Shown here piece after piece: positions 33,235 to 42,602 of a stretch of DNA of 64,000 nt (position 1 is its first letter; every line of letters begins with the position of its first letter). The notes below the pieces were generated by a model, which was given only the letters and a program-made list of their open reading frames with translations, was not told the DNA's origin and made no database searches. This stretch comes from Shumkonia mesophila (lineage in GTDB: Bacteria; Pseudomonadota; Alphaproteobacteria; Rhodospirillales; Shumkoniaceae). The translations under genes and the position numbers were made by a program. The stretch spans positions 1 to 64,000 of the forward strand of contig NZ_JAOTID010000014.1 in NCBI RefSeq assembly GCF_026163695.1. Reading direction: 5' to 3'.

Positions 33235-34095
33235 ATGCGGTTGTTGAGTTACCTCGAAGACGGGCGTGAGCGGTACGGCGCGGTCGTTGAAGGCGACGTC
33301 GTCGATCTCGCCGCCCGCATCGGCAACGAATATCCCGATCTCAAGACGCTCATAGCCCGTGACGGGCTCTCTGCAGCACGAAACGCCTTAAAGGGGCAGT
33401 CGCCTGACAGGGAATTGGCGTCATTGACACTACTTCCGCCTATACCGGCACCCGAGAAACTTTGGTGCATCGGCGTGAACTACCGCGACCGCAATGCCGA
33501 ATACAAGGATGGATCCAATCTGCAGAAATATCCGAGCCTATTCGTTCGCAATCCTTCGTCCGTTGTCGGATCCGGGCAGCCGATCGAGAAGCCGAACGTG
33601 TCTGAACAACTCGACTACGAAGGCGAGCTCGTCATCGTCGTCGGCGAACCTGGCCGTCACATCCCGCGTGAACAGGCATGGCGGCACATTTTCGGCATGA
33701 CGCTGTGCAACGAGGGCAGCGTTCGTGACTGGCTGCATCACGCCAAGTTCAACGTCACGCAAGGCAAGAATTTCGATCGGTCGGGCAGTATCGGACCGTG
33801 GATCGTTACGGCCGACGAACTCGATCCGCGCGGACCTCACGACATCGTCACCCGCGTCAACGGCGAAACGCGACAACAGGATTCGACGGAACGTTTGATG
33901 TTCACGTTCGATTTTCTGATCGCGTATCTCTCGACCTTCGCGACGCTCAAGCCGGGAGACATGATCGTGACCGGCACGCCAACCGGCGCCGGCGCACGGT
34001 TCGATCCGCCGCGTTGGCTGAAGCCTGGCGACGTGGTCGAGGTCGAATCCGCCGGGATCGGCATCCTCCGCAACACTGTCGTCGAAGAGGATTGA
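33235..34095 (+). CDS. Fumarylacetoacetate hydrolase family protein
   Basis: This 286-residue FAH-fold enzyme starts MRLLSYLEDGRERYGAVVEG and has LLPPIPAPEKLWCIGVNYRD, FVRNPSSVVGSGQPI, the metal motif YEGELVIVVGEPG (Glu), GMTLCNEGSVRDW, NFDRSGSIGPWIV and GDMIVTGTPTGAGARF. FAH enzymes hydrolyse, isomerise or decarboxylate meta-cleavage products. In HpaG-type pathways they act just before the hydratase, whose gene is next (6 bp gap). The ATG at 33235 follows TTTGGAGGCAAGGT. The exact reaction (isomerase, decarboxylase or hydrolase) cannot be told from sequence alone. Confidence 0.92.
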   Translation: MRLLSYLEDGRERYGAVVEGDVVDLAARIGNEYPDLKTLIARDGLSAARNALKGQSPDRELASLTLLPPIPAPEKLWCIGVNYRDRNAEYKDGSNLQKYPSLFVRNPSSVVGSGQPIEKPNVSEQLDYEGELVIVVGEPGRHIPREQAWRHIFGMTLCNEGSVRDWLHHAKFNVTQGKNFDRSGSIGPWIVTADELDPRGPHDIVTRVNGETRQQDSTERLMFTFDFLIAYLSTFATLKPGDMIVTGTPTGAGARFDPPRWLKPGDVVEVESAGIGILRNTVVEED

Positions 34096-34101
34096 AAGGC
34101 G

Positions 34102-34905
34102 ATGCTCGACAACACGACGATCGAAGACTTGGCCCGAAGGCTGGACGGGGCCCAGCAGACCAAGTCGCTGCTGCGTATATTCTCGCTGGAGTACCCGGAG
34201 CTCTCGATCGAGGACGCCTATGCGATCCAGCGCGCGTGGACCCGCCTTCAAGTCGCCGGCGGTCGCGTCATCCGGGGGCACAAGATCGGGCTCACCTCGA
34301 AAGCGATGCAGAATGCCGTCGGCATCGCCGAACCGGACTACGGTGTTCTGTTCGAGGACATGTTCTATCCGGAGGCGACCGAGATTCCGTTCGACCGTTT
34401 CAATGGGGCGCGAATCGAGGTCGAGCTCGCCTTCGTGCTTGAGACGCCACTCCGGGGCCCAAACTGCACGATCTTCGATGTGCTGAAAGCCACCGGCCAC
34501 GTCACGCCGGCGCTTGAGATTTTGGAATCGCGGATGCACCGGATTGATCCGGAGACCAAGGCAACGCGCAAGGTTATGGATACGATTTCCGACAATGCGG
34601 CGAACGCGGCTCTGGTGTTGGGTGGTCGGCCGTTTCTGCCGTACGACGCGGACTTGCGTTGGATCGGCGCGCTGTTGTTCCGAAACGGACAGATCGAGGA
34701 GACGGGTGTCGCCGCCGGCGTCCTCAACCATCCGGCCAACGGCGTCGCTTGGCTCGCGAACCGACTTGCGCTGCACGACGAGCATCTCGCCGCCGGTGAA
34801 GTGGTCCTCGCCGGATCCTTCACGCGGCCCGTCGACGTTCGCAAGGGCGACGTATTCCATGCCGACTACCGAGAGTTCGGGTCGGTGAGCTGCCAGTTTG
34901 TTTAG
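34102..34905 (+). CDS. hpaH: 2-oxo-hept-4-ene-1,7-dioate hydratase (HpaH-like)
   Basis: This 267-residue hydratase is very similar to HpaH along its whole length: ISLDYPE-like [109 protein letters not shown] and [19 protein letters not shown]. HpaH adds water to 2-oxohept-4-ene-1,7-dioate in homoprotocatechuate degradation, and related MhpD/4-oxalocrotonate enzymes use similar dienoates. The ribosome-binding site overlaps the end of the previous gene. An HpaI-like aldolase that could take the product is encoded at 44453-45223, and a broken duplicate lies at 28248-28325. Confidence 0.92.
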   Translation: MLDNTTIEDLARRLDGAQQTKSLLRIFSLEYPELSIEDAYAIQRAWTRLQVAGGRVIRGHKIGLTSKAMQNAVGIAEPDYGVLFEDMFYPEATEIPFDRFNGARIEVELAFVLETPLRGPNCTIFDVLKATGHVTPALEILESRMHRIDPETKATRKVMDTISDNAANAALVLGGRPFLPYDADLRWIGALLFRNGQIEETGVAAGVLNHPANGVAWLANRLALHDEHLAAGEVVLAGSFTRPVDVRKGDVFHADYREFGSVSCQFV

Positions 34906-34935
34906 AGCCAGTTTGTATAGAAAAGGACAAAGCTG

Positions 34936-35319
34936 ATGGCAAGACGTACCAGCATCCAGATCGGGGGATTCAAGCACGCCAACCCGATTCCGAACGCCAG
35001 CCGCATCGGCAATCTTCTGATGTCCGGCGTCATCCTCGGTCGCGATCCGCAGACGGGGAAAATGCCGGAGTCGATCGAAGACCAGTGCGTGAACATGTTT
35101 GCGCACATGAAGGCGATCGTCGAGGCGGGCGGCGGCACGACCGACGACATCATCAAGATGACGGTCTGGCTGCAGGACCGCTCACAGCGCGAGCCGGTGA
35201 ACGCGGAGTGGGTGAAGATGTTTCCGGACGAGCGGTGTCGCCCGGCTCGACACGCGCTGCAGATGAACATGGATGGCGGCGCGCTGGTGCAGTGCGATGT
35301 CATCGCCGTGATTGGTTGA
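34936..35319 (+). CDS. RidA (YjgF) family protein
   Basis: This 127-residue protein has the RidA trimer fold pattern: ASRIGNLLMSGVILGRDPQT, QCVNMFAHMKAIVEAGGGTT, DDIIKMTVWLQDRSQREPVN and CRPARHALQMNMDGGALVQC, with the conserved Arg in the CRPARHA motif. RidA proteins hydrolyse enamines/imines, and relatives act as 2-aminomuconate deaminases in amino-aromatic meta pathways. Its position between a meta-pathway hydratase gene and an amidohydrolase gene suggests a deaminase role here rather than housekeeping. The ATG follows AAAAGGACAAAGCTG. Confidence 0.88.
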   Translation: MARRTSIQIGGFKHANPIPNASRIGNLLMSGVILGRDPQTGKMPESIEDQCVNMFAHMKAIVEAGGGTTDDIIKMTVWLQDRSQREPVNAEWVKMFPDERCRPARHALQMNMDGGALVQCDVIAVIG

Positions 35320-35335
35320 GAAGAGGTAAAAAATC

Positions 35336-36253
35336 ATGCCCGACTATATGGCTTTCGATCCGAACCCGCGTCGGCCGTCGGTGTTGCCGCCTGCGCACAC
35401 GTGTGACAGCCAATTTCACGTGCTCGGCCCGCTGTCCAAGTATCCGGTGCGGCCGGGTGCGGCTTACCAGATGCCGACGGCAACGTGGGAGGCGGCGCTT
35501 CGCGTCCACAAGGCGCTGGGCATCGAGCGCGGCGTGATCGTGCAGACGACGACCTATGGCGCCGATCACGCGGTGGTTCTCGATGCACTCGCGGCGATGG
35601 GGCCGAACTATCGCGGTTGCGCGAACGCGCTGGTGTTCGCGGAGGCGACCGATTCCTATATCGAGAAGCTGCATGCGGCCGGCGTGCGGGGTGCGCGGTT
35701 CAGCTTCCGGCAGGCCCTGGGGGCAGTTCTCAGTGACGCCGACTTTGCGCGCGCCATCGCGCGGATACGGGAGTTGGGCTGGTACGTGAAAATCCAGCCG
35801 GAGAAGGACGGGATTGCCGGCAGCGCCGCCAAATTCGAGTCGCTCGACGTCCCGGTCGTGATCGATCACATGGGCCGGCCGGATCCCATCCGCGGCCGGG
35901 ACGATCCCAGCCTGCGCAAGATGCTGGAACTGCTGTCCAAGGGCAACTTCTGGGTCATGCTTTCGCTCGGCGAGAAGACCTCGAAAGCGGGCTACCCCTG
36001 GGACGATGTGACCCCCATCGCCCGCGCCTACATCGAAGCCGCGCCGGACCGGTGCATCTGGGGCAGCGACTGGCCACATCCCGTTTCGGTGGTGCAGCCG
36101 CCCAACGACGCCGAATTGCTGGAGCTCCTCTATCGCTACGCTCCGGACGCGGAGGAACGCCACCGCATCCTGGTCACAAACCCGGCGAAACTGTTCGGGT
36201 TCGCCGAATCTACAGACGATATTGGCGGCAACCGATATGCGGTAGCTCAATAA
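35336..36253 (+). CDS. Amidohydrolase family protein (2-pyrone-4,6-dicarboxylate hydrolase-like)
   Basis: This 305-residue TIM-barrel hydrolase of the amidohydrolase-related (Amidohydro_2) family has CDSQFHVLGPLSKYPVRPGA, AALRVHKALGIERGVIVQTT, YGADHAVVLDALAAMG, VVIDHMGRPDP (His), a CIWGSDWPHPV segment (Asp) and RHRILVTNPAKLFGF. The first metal motif is DSQFH rather than DxHxH, as in LigI and related lactonases. These enzymes open lactones such as 2-pyrone-4,6-dicarboxylate. It is the last gene of the FAH/HpaH/RidA operon, 16 bp after ridA. No recognisable gene follows until 36513. Confidence 0.88.
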   Translation: MPDYMAFDPNPRRPSVLPPAHTCDSQFHVLGPLSKYPVRPGAAYQMPTATWEAALRVHKALGIERGVIVQTTTYGADHAVVLDALAAMGPNYRGCANALVFAEATDSYIEKLHAAGVRGARFSFRQALGAVLSDADFARAIARIRELGWYVKIQPEKDGIAGSAAKFESLDVPVVIDHMGRPDPIRGRDDPSLRKMLELLSKGNFWVMLSLGEKTSKAGYPWDDVTPIARAYIEAAPDRCIWGSDWPHPVSVVQPPNDAELLELLYRYAPDAEERHRILVTNPAKLFGFAESTDDIGGNRYAVAQ

Positions 36254-36512
36254 CGGGCCGGGAGGCAAGCGAGCAGAAGGTGGCTGGCGGCTGGCGCCGG
36301 TTCGGAATTGCTGAACGGAATATCCGTCGGTGTGGGTTCGTTGATGCCGACGACCATCGGGGATCCGACTAACCTGACCGGATACCACACCGGCGGATTG
36401 ATGAGTTTGGTCGGCTTTGCTGTGCCGGGTTTGATCTATGCCGTGACGTTGGCGCTTCGAAAGTTCGAACTTTGTGTACAAGCAAAATTTACAGGGGGAA
36501 TGGCTGACCACG
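36254..36512. other. Gap with possible membrane-protein C-terminal remnant
   Basis: A plus-strand frame from 36308 reads LNGISVGVGSLMPTTIGDPT and then GGLMSLVGFAVPGLIYAVTL, ending with a charged stretch. The hydrophobic tail resembles the end of a transporter, but the family is not recognised and the start is unsupported. It is probably a relic at the junction with the following lower-GC module. Confidence 0.35.
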
Positions 36513-38507
36513 ATGCGTCGTTTTGAAAGGTTGTTTGATCCAATCACAGTCGGGCAGTGCCTCATCAAGAATCGCTTTGTCATGGCGCCGATGGGGCCTG
36601 CCGGATTGTGCGACAGCGACGGCGCGTTCACGGAACGTGGGATCGACTTTTACGTGGAACGCGCCAGGGGCGGCGTTGGTCTGATTATTACCGGCATGAA
36701 CTTCGTGGAAAATGAAGTGGAAAAACACACGAAGGGAGCCATGCCCTGTCCGACCGACAATCCGATGCTCTTCATACGGATGGCAAGAACGCTCACCGAA
36801 CGGGTGCACGCCTACGATGCGAGAATCTTCTTGCAGATTTCGGCGGGCTTCGGACGCGTGTCGAGCCGCGTCCATCCCGGCGATCTGCCTGTTGGACCAT
36901 CGGTCATACCGCATCGGTGGATCGATGGACTGATGTGCCGCGAGCTGAGTACGGACGAGGTCAAGAGGATCATCGCGAAGCTCATTGATGCCGCCGGTGT
37001 GGCCAAACGCTCCGGATTCGACGGGGTGGAAATCCATGCCATGCACGAAGGATATCTGATCGACCAGTTTGCAACGGAACTGTTCAACAATCGCACGGAC
37101 GAATATGGCGGGAGCCTGGAAAATAGGATTCGGATGGCGGTTGAGATCGTTCAAGGCATTAAAAACGCTTGCGGAAATGATTTCCCGGTGGTGATGCGAT
37201 ATAGCCCCAAGAGTTTCATCAAGGAGCTCGGGCATGGCGTCGTGCCAGGGGAAGAATTCACTGAACTGGGACGCGACCTCCCCGAGGGACTGGAGGTGGC
37301 GAAGCTGCTGGAGAAGGCAGGGTATGATGCTCTGGACTCGGACGTCGGTAGTTACGACTCCTGGTACTGGAGCCATCCGCCGATGTACCAGAAAAAAGGA
37401 TTGGCGCTGCCATTCAATGCAGAGGTCAAGAAGGTCGTCGACATCCCGGTCATTACAGCTGGCCGGATGGACAATCCGGAGCTGGCCAGCGCGGCGATCG
37501 AAAAGGGCCAGACCGACATGATAGGGCTCGGCCGGCCTTTGCTGGCCGATGCGCAGATCGTCAACAAGATTAGGGTCGGAAAGCACAAGAGAGTTCGCCC
37601 GTGCCTGTCCTGCCACGAGGCGTGTATGGGCAGGCTAAAGGCATACTTAACGATTTCGTGTGCTGTCAATCCGAGTGCCGGCAGAGAGCGGGAATACGCG
37701 CTGGCACCCGCGGCGAAGAAGAAGAGAGTGATGGTAATAGGCGGCGGGGTTGCGGGATGTGAAAGTGCCCGCGTGCTGGCGCTGCGTGGTCACGATGTGC
37801 AGCTCTTCGAAAAGAGCGGACGGCTGGGCGGAAATCTGATCCCGGGTGGCGCGCCGGATTTCAAGGAAGACGATTTGGCCTTAGCCGACTGGTATACACA
37901 GGAGTTGGCGGAGCTGGACGTCAAAGTGAGTTATCTCACCGAGGTGACACCGGAAATGGTCCGGACAGCTGAAGCCGACTCGGTCATCATCGCAACCGGT
38001 TCCAAACCCAGGAAGTTCAGTCTGGGAAATGACGAACGAGTTTATGTCGCGGCGGACGTTCTGACCGGCCAAAAGGACGCCGGAAACACTACCGTGATTA
38101 TCGGCGGCGGCCTCGTCGGGTGCGAAACGGCGTTAATGCTCGTGAGGCAAGGCAAGAAAGTGGTGATCGTCGAGGCGCTAGACGAGATCCTGAGTCTCGC
38201 CGGTCCGCTATGTTACGCCAACCGGGAAATGCTGGCCGATCTCTTGCGCTTCCATCACGTCGAAATCCGCACTGGCACAAAGGCCGTTCGACTCGACGGG
38301 CAGAGCCTGTTCGTGACGAAGAACGGCGTCGAGGAGAAGGTTACGACCGACTCGGTAATAATCGCGGTGGGATATGACGCGAATACTTCGCTGTACGATG
38401 CATTGCTGTATGACATCGAGGAAATTTACCAAGTGGGTGATGCGAGAAAGGTGTCGAACATAATGTACGCGATTTGGGACGCCTTTGAAGTGGCCAGAAA
38501 TATTTAG
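36513..38507 (+). CDS. NADH:flavin oxidoreductase / 2-enoate (2,4-dienoyl-CoA) reductase type
   Basis: This 664-residue protein is built like 2,4-dienoyl-CoA reductase and clostridial enoate reductase. It has an FMN-binding old-yellow-enzyme barrel (MRRFERLFDPITVGQCLIKN, GFDGVEIHAMHEGYLIDQFA, NRTDEYGGSLENRIR), a 4Fe-4S motif at about residues 364-385 (CLSCHEAC...C), then an FAD/NAD(H) module with VIGGGVAGCESARVLALRG and VIIGGGLVGCETALMLV. It would reduce an activated double bond with NADH. The ATG at 36513 is preferred; a GTG at 36474 is possible. Codon use here is less GC-rich than in the flanks. Its gene starts the ene-reductase/Ptb-Buk module. Confidence 0.9.
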   Translation: MRRFERLFDPITVGQCLIKNRFVMAPMGPAGLCDSDGAFTERGIDFYVERARGGVGLIITGMNFVENEVEKHTKGAMPCPTDNPMLFIRMARTLTERVHAYDARIFLQISAGFGRVSSRVHPGDLPVGPSVIPHRWIDGLMCRELSTDEVKRIIAKLIDAAGVAKRSGFDGVEIHAMHEGYLIDQFATELFNNRTDEYGGSLENRIRMAVEIVQGIKNACGNDFPVVMRYSPKSFIKELGHGVVPGEEFTELGRDLPEGLEVAKLLEKAGYDALDSDVGSYDSWYWSHPPMYQKKGLALPFNAEVKKVVDIPVITAGRMDNPELASAAIEKGQTDMIGLGRPLLADAQIVNKIRVGKHKRVRPCLSCHEACMGRLKAYLTISCAVNPSAGREREYALAPAAKKKRVMVIGGGVAGCESARVLALRGHDVQLFEKSGRLGGNLIPGGAPDFKEDDLALADWYTQELAELDVKVSYLTEVTPEMVRTAEADSVIIATGSKPRKFSLGNDERVYVAADVLTGQKDAGNTTVIIGGGLVGCETALMLVRQGKKVVIVEALDEILSLAGPLCYANREMLADLLRFHHVEIRTGTKAVRLDGQSLFVTKNGVEEKVTTDSVIIAVGYDANTSLYDALLYDIEEIYQVGDARKVSNIMYAIWDAFEVARNI

Positions 38508-38556
38508 GCCGCATATCTCTCGAATGAACCGACAGATAAAAAGAGGAGATCGGGTC

Positions 38557-39921
38557 GTGGAACCGAAGGAATACGTATTGGGCGTGATCAACAAGGCGCG
38601 GGACGCTCAGCGCATATTCGAGGGCTATTCGCAGCAGTCGGTGGACGCCGCCGTTCGCGCGATAGGAAAAACTATCTACGACAACGGCGACATGCTTGCT
38701 CGCTTGGCGGTCGATGAAACCGGAATGGGCAAGTATGAAGACAAGATCGTCAAGAACCAGGGCAAGGCAAAAGCCGTCTGGAACAAACTCAAGGGAGTGA
38801 ACAGCCGAGGAATTGTCCGCACGATCGAGGACGAGGGGTTGGTCGAGATCGCCAAGCCGATCGGCGTCATCGGCGCTATTTCTCCGACGACGAATCCGAC
38901 GATCACTCCGATGCACAACGCGATGATCGCATTGAAGGGCGGAAATGCGATCGTCGTTTGCCCGCACCCGAGAGCAAAGAAGACGAGTAACATGACCGTC
39001 GAATTGATGCGGCAGGTATTGGTGGAAGCCGGTGCGCCGGCCGATCTGATACAGATCATCCCGGAGCCGACGATAGAGATTTCCGGCCTGGTGATGCAGC
39101 TGTGTGACGCGTGCATTTCCACCGGTGGGCCGGCAATGGTGAAGGCGGCATACAGCAGCGGCAAACCCGCGTTTGGGGTCGGCGCCGGCAACGTGCAATG
39201 CATCGTGGACGATGACGTCGCGGCGGAGGGCGTCGCGATGAAAATTGTGCGTGGAAGGACCTACGACAACGGAATCCTGTGTACGTGCGAGCAGAGCGCC
39301 ATCTGTCCCGTGACGATCTATGACGCGATGGTTTCGGCGTTCAGGGACATGGGCGCCTATTACGTCGAGAAGCCGGCGGAGGTGGACGCTCTAAGAACGG
39401 CGATGTTCGGCGAAGGGGGCATAAACAAGGATGTCGTGGGCGCTTCGTCCGTCGCGATCGCGAAGATGGCCGGCATCGAGGTGCCGGAGAATACGAAGTT
39501 CTTGTTGGTCGCGATTTCCGGAAGCGGTCAGGTAGAACCCTTGTCGAAGGAAAAACTGTGCCCGGTACTGGCGATCTACCGGTACGACACGTGGGAAGAG
39601 GCGGTCGATATCGCCGGGAATAACCTTCTTCACGAGGGCACGGGACACAGTGCAGTCATTCATTCCAATAACAGACAGCACATACTGTATGCGGCGGAGC
39701 GACTGCCGGTGTCGCGTATCGGGGTGAACATGATCGGGTCGTCTGGTCTCGGCGGCAGCTTCGATAACGCCCTGAATCCGACGGCGACGCTGGGGTGTGG
39801 TTCTTGGGGAAACAACTCGATCAGCGAAAACTTGTGGTGGAATCATCTGGTGAATATCAGTCGCGTCGCGGTGGCGATGCCCGGCAAGCGGATTCCAACC
39901 GACAGCGAAATATGGGGGTAA
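38557..39921 (+). CDS. CoA-acylating aldehyde dehydrogenase
   Basis: This 454-residue enzyme belongs to the AdhE-N/EutE-like acylating family, which oxidises an aldehyde with NAD and CoA to acyl-CoA. It shows EIAKPIGVIGAISPTTNPTI, NAIVVCPHPRAKKTSN, STGGPAMVKAAYSSGKPAFG, GAGNVQCIVDDD and the active-site Cys in DNGILCTCEQSA (about residue 242). The GTG at 38557 is chosen because AGAGGAG lies 8-9 bases before it. An ATG at 38524 and a TTG at 38485 have no such site, and the TTG lies in the previous gene. It is followed 9 bp later by ptb. It makes the acyl-CoA that Ptb-Buk turns into acid plus ATP. Confidence 0.9.
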   Translation: MEPKEYVLGVINKARDAQRIFEGYSQQSVDAAVRAIGKTIYDNGDMLARLAVDETGMGKYEDKIVKNQGKAKAVWNKLKGVNSRGIVRTIEDEGLVEIAKPIGVIGAISPTTNPTITPMHNAMIALKGGNAIVVCPHPRAKKTSNMTVELMRQVLVEAGAPADLIQIIPEPTIEISGLVMQLCDACISTGGPAMVKAAYSSGKPAFGVGAGNVQCIVDDDVAAEGVAMKIVRGRTYDNGILCTCEQSAICPVTIYDAMVSAFRDMGAYYVEKPAEVDALRTAMFGEGGINKDVVGASSVAIAKMAGIEVPENTKFLLVAISGSGQVEPLSKEKLCPVLAIYRYDTWEEAVDIAGNNLLHEGTGHSAVIHSNNRQHILYAAERLPVSRIGVNMIGSSGLGGSFDNALNPTATLGCGSWGNNSISENLWWNHLVNISRVAVAMPGKRIPTDSEIWG

Positions 39922-39930
39922 GGGGGACGA

Positions 39931-40842
39931 ATGGTCTACAAGAGTTTCGACGAATTGTTTGCAGGAATTGGCGGCGCCGGCGATCGGAAGAAGACGGTGG
40001 CGGTGATGGCTGCCGAAGACGCCCACACGCTGGAGGCCGTGGGACAGGCGGTCAACGCCGGAATCGTGGACGCGGTGCTGATCGGCGACGGCAAGAAGAT
40101 CGAGCAACAGCTCGATCTGTTACCCAAAAAGTTCGCGAACGCGATAATCCATGCTTCATCGAATGTGGACGCCGTCGCTACTGCCGCTGAATTGATAAAG
40201 AAGGGCGAAGCCCATTTTCTGCTGAAGGGACTGTTGCAGACGGGCGAGATGATGAAGGTTCTCATGCGCGAGGAAAGCGACTTTCGCACCGAGCGACAGT
40301 TATCTCACTTAAGCATCGTTCAGATCCCGAATTATCACAAGCTGATCGGTTTGACCGACGCGGCGCTCAACGTCTACCCGGATTTGCCGCAGAAAAAGGA
40401 GATCGTGATCAACGCGGTCGATGCCATGCACAGCATGGGGTTTGTCGAGCCGAAAGTCGCCGTGCTGGCGCCAGTCGAGCAGGTGAATCCAAAAATTCAG
40501 GAGACCGTGGATGCGGACGCCCTGAAGCTGATGAACAGGCAAGGCGAACTGCCGGGATGCATCGTCGACGGTCCACTGTCCTATGATCTGGCCATGAACC
40601 GCGAAGCGGCCGAAGTAAAGGGGATCGACAGTGCAGTCGCCGGGGACGTGGACCTGTTGGTGGTTCCGAATCTGTCCGTCGGTAACACGCTGCTGAAGGC
40701 GCTTCGATATTCCGCGAAAGCGACGACCGCTGGGATCGTCGTCGGCGGCAAAGTTCCTTTGGTGTTGACGTCGCGGGCGGCTGAAGTGGCGGCGAAGTAT
40801 CTGCCTATCGTTCTGGCCGCCGCGGCGTGTGCCAGGCAATAA
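39931..40842 (+). CDS. ptb: Phosphate butyryltransferase
   Basis: This 303-residue phosphate acyltransferase is of Ptb type (shorter than housekeeping phosphotransacetylase). It contains VAVMAAEDAHTLEAVGQAVN, AAELIKKGEAHFLLKGLLQT, HLSIVQIPNYHKLIGLTDAA, DAMHSMGFVEPKVAVLAPVE, GCIVDGPLSYDLAMNREAAE, VVPNLSVGNTLLKALRY and AGIVVGGKVPLVLTSRA. It exchanges CoA of a short-chain acyl-CoA for phosphate. The butyrate kinase gene downstream, with no close competitor, makes the assignment firm, though the acyl chain may be branched or aromatic. The start follows AAGGGGGACG. Confidence 0.93.
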   Translation: MVYKSFDELFAGIGGAGDRKKTVAVMAAEDAHTLEAVGQAVNAGIVDAVLIGDGKKIEQQLDLLPKKFANAIIHASSNVDAVATAAELIKKGEAHFLLKGLLQTGEMMKVLMREESDFRTERQLSHLSIVQIPNYHKLIGLTDAALNVYPDLPQKKEIVINAVDAMHSMGFVEPKVAVLAPVEQVNPKIQETVDADALKLMNRQGELPGCIVDGPLSYDLAMNREAAEVKGIDSAVAGDVDLLVVPNLSVGNTLLKALRYSAKATTAGIVVGGKVPLVLTSRAAEVAAKYLPIVLAAAACARQ

Positions 40843-40883
40843 AACACCTTCTCTTGGATCGAATATATGAAGACAGGGGCCGA

Positions 40884-41966
40884 ATGGTGTCCAAAGACGT
40901 GTATAGGATCCTTTCAATAAATCCAGGATCGACGTCAACGAAGATCGCTGTGCACGAAAACGAGAGCGAGCTTTTTCGAAATACGATCGAAAACGCGGCG
41001 GAGGAATTGGCGAAGTACAAGTCCATGGTCGATCAGTTCGACATGCGCCGTTCCGCCATCCTCGAATGTCTGGGTGAGCAGAAATTTCCGTTGGAAAGCC
41101 TTTCTGCGGTGGCCGGGCGGGGCGGAAAACTCACGCCCCTGAAGCGCGGCGCCTATCGGGTGACCCAGGAAATGGTGGACTTCTTGAGGTATCGGCCGAT
41201 CGACGAGCATGCATCGAACTTAGGGGCGATCATCGCCCATAGTATCGCCCAACCTCTGCATATCCCGTCCTATATATACGATGCGGTCGTCGTCGATGAG
41301 TTGGAGGAGATCGCCCGGTTTTCGGGCGTTCCGGAGATCACCAGGCGGGCATCGTGTCATGTCCTGAACATGCGGGCCGTTTCGCGCAAGATCGCGGAGA
41401 AGCTGGGTAAAGGACTGGACGAAGTGAATATCGTGGCCTGTCATATGGGTGGCGGAATCACGATGTCGGTTGTCAGTGGCGGTCGGATGATCGATGTGCT
41501 GACGGACGAAGAAGGGCCGTTCTCGCCGGAGCGAGCCGGGCGGGTTCCTTGCCGGCAATTGGTCGACATGTGTTTTTCCGGTGCACACGACAGGAAATCC
41601 GCGACCAGGCGGATGCGGGGGAGCGGCGGGCTAGTTGCCTATCTCGGCACGAACGACGCGCGTGACGTGGAAAGGAGAATCAAGGACGGCGATGCGTATG
41701 CCGCCGAGGTGTATCAGGCCATGGCTTACCAGGTGGCGAAAGGGATAGGAGAGATGGCGACCGTCGTGAGCGGACGGGTGGATGCGATCATCCTCACGGG
41801 CGCCATCGCCCATTCGGACATGATGATGGGAATGATCAGGGGAAGAGTCGAATTCATCGCACCGGTCATGATCGTTCCGGGTGAAAATGAACTGGAGTCC
41901 CTGGCTCTGGGAGCGTTGCGCGTATTGAGGGGCGAGGAAGGCGCACGCGAGTTCATTGCACCATGA
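40884..41966 (+). CDS. buk: Butyrate kinase (short-chain fatty-acid kinase)
   Basis: This 360-residue ASKHA-fold kinase begins MVSKDVYRILSINPGSTSTK (phosphate-1 loop). It also has VAGRGGKLTPLKRGAYRVTQ, HASNLGAIIAHSIAQ, VACHMGGGITMSVVSGGRMI, DEEGPFSPERAGRVPCRQL, GSGGLVAYLGTNDARDVERR and ILTGAIAHSDMMMGMIRGRV with the C-terminal PGENELESLALGALRVL. It makes ATP from acyl phosphate. The ATG at 40884 fits the N-terminus of the family; an upstream in-frame frame overlapping ptb is rejected. With Ptb it gives one ATP per acyl-CoA. Confidence 0.93.
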   Translation: MVSKDVYRILSINPGSTSTKIAVHENESELFRNTIENAAEELAKYKSMVDQFDMRRSAILECLGEQKFPLESLSAVAGRGGKLTPLKRGAYRVTQEMVDFLRYRPIDEHASNLGAIIAHSIAQPLHIPSYIYDAVVVDELEEIARFSGVPEITRRASCHVLNMRAVSRKIAEKLGKGLDEVNIVACHMGGGITMSVVSGGRMIDVLTDEEGPFSPERAGRVPCRQLVDMCFSGAHDRKSATRRMRGSGGLVAYLGTNDARDVERRIKDGDAYAAEVYQAMAYQVAKGIGEMATVVSGRVDAIILTGAIAHSDMMMGMIRGRVEFIAPVMIVPGENELESLALGALRVLRGEEGAREFIAP

Positions 41967-42602
41967 AATCTGTGGTCCGTGCGTACCGAGAGGGTAATCG
42001 CACTGACGGTGGGGTTGTGATCAAAGACTGGGGATGAGGTCGGGCAAGCCGTTCTTGCGCGCCGCCTGAGCCCATACATCCTCGCCGCCGCCCTCGGCCC
42101 ACGCTTCGCCTGAACCCGACCACAGGTGCCTTTCTTCATGACCGACGGCTTTGTCATCCGGCCCATTCGCGGCAAGGACGTGACCGCTGAATTCCTCGGC
42201 GAGGGGTGGCTCGCCTCCCGGGCAGCCGACCGCTTCGGCGCTCACATGGGCTGGGCCAGCAGCGTCGCGGCGGGGTCCTGCTGCTCCGCCCCCGACCGTG
42301 CGGGACGTCACCCGTTCACATCGGGCTGGATCACCCGAAGCTCGACATGGCCGTCGGCGTGGAGGGGCGTTCGCGCCACCGCCGATGCGACAGTCCCGCA
42401 ATCCCTGCACCAGTGCGGCAGTAACATCGATCGGGGCGGCTACGCTCGCCGGACAAGGTCGAACTCCGACGACCGGCGGCCGTGGTCCACCACATCCTCG
42501 GTCGCTAGATCGTGCATGGCAAAAGTGTCATTTCTCTCCAACGTGACTGCTCGCCGGCAGGCTGTTTTTTTTATCTTTCCCGGACTTGGACCTCGATCTT
42601 CC
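41967..42602. other. Gap between buk and convergent alcohol dehydrogenase, no supported gene
   Basis: These 636 bases are GC-rich, unlike the preceding module, and carry open frames on both strands without recognisable homology. A plus-strand hairpin-like CTGC-TCGCCG-GCAG followed by GCTG and eight T residues (about 42549-42574) could terminate leftover rightward transcription, although the stem is short. The remainder may be an eroded mobile element. Confidence 0.4.

Noticed and set aside
33538-36631. Long minus-strand frames opposite FAH, HpaH and amidohydrolase genes
   Set aside because: Low-complexity Arg/Asp/Gly content typical of antisense frames in high-GC DNA, with no family motif.
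38485-38556. TTG or ATG starts for the acylating aldehyde dehydrogenase
   Set aside because: No ribosome-binding site and overlap with the preceding gene; the GTG at 38557 follows AGAGGAG at good spacing.
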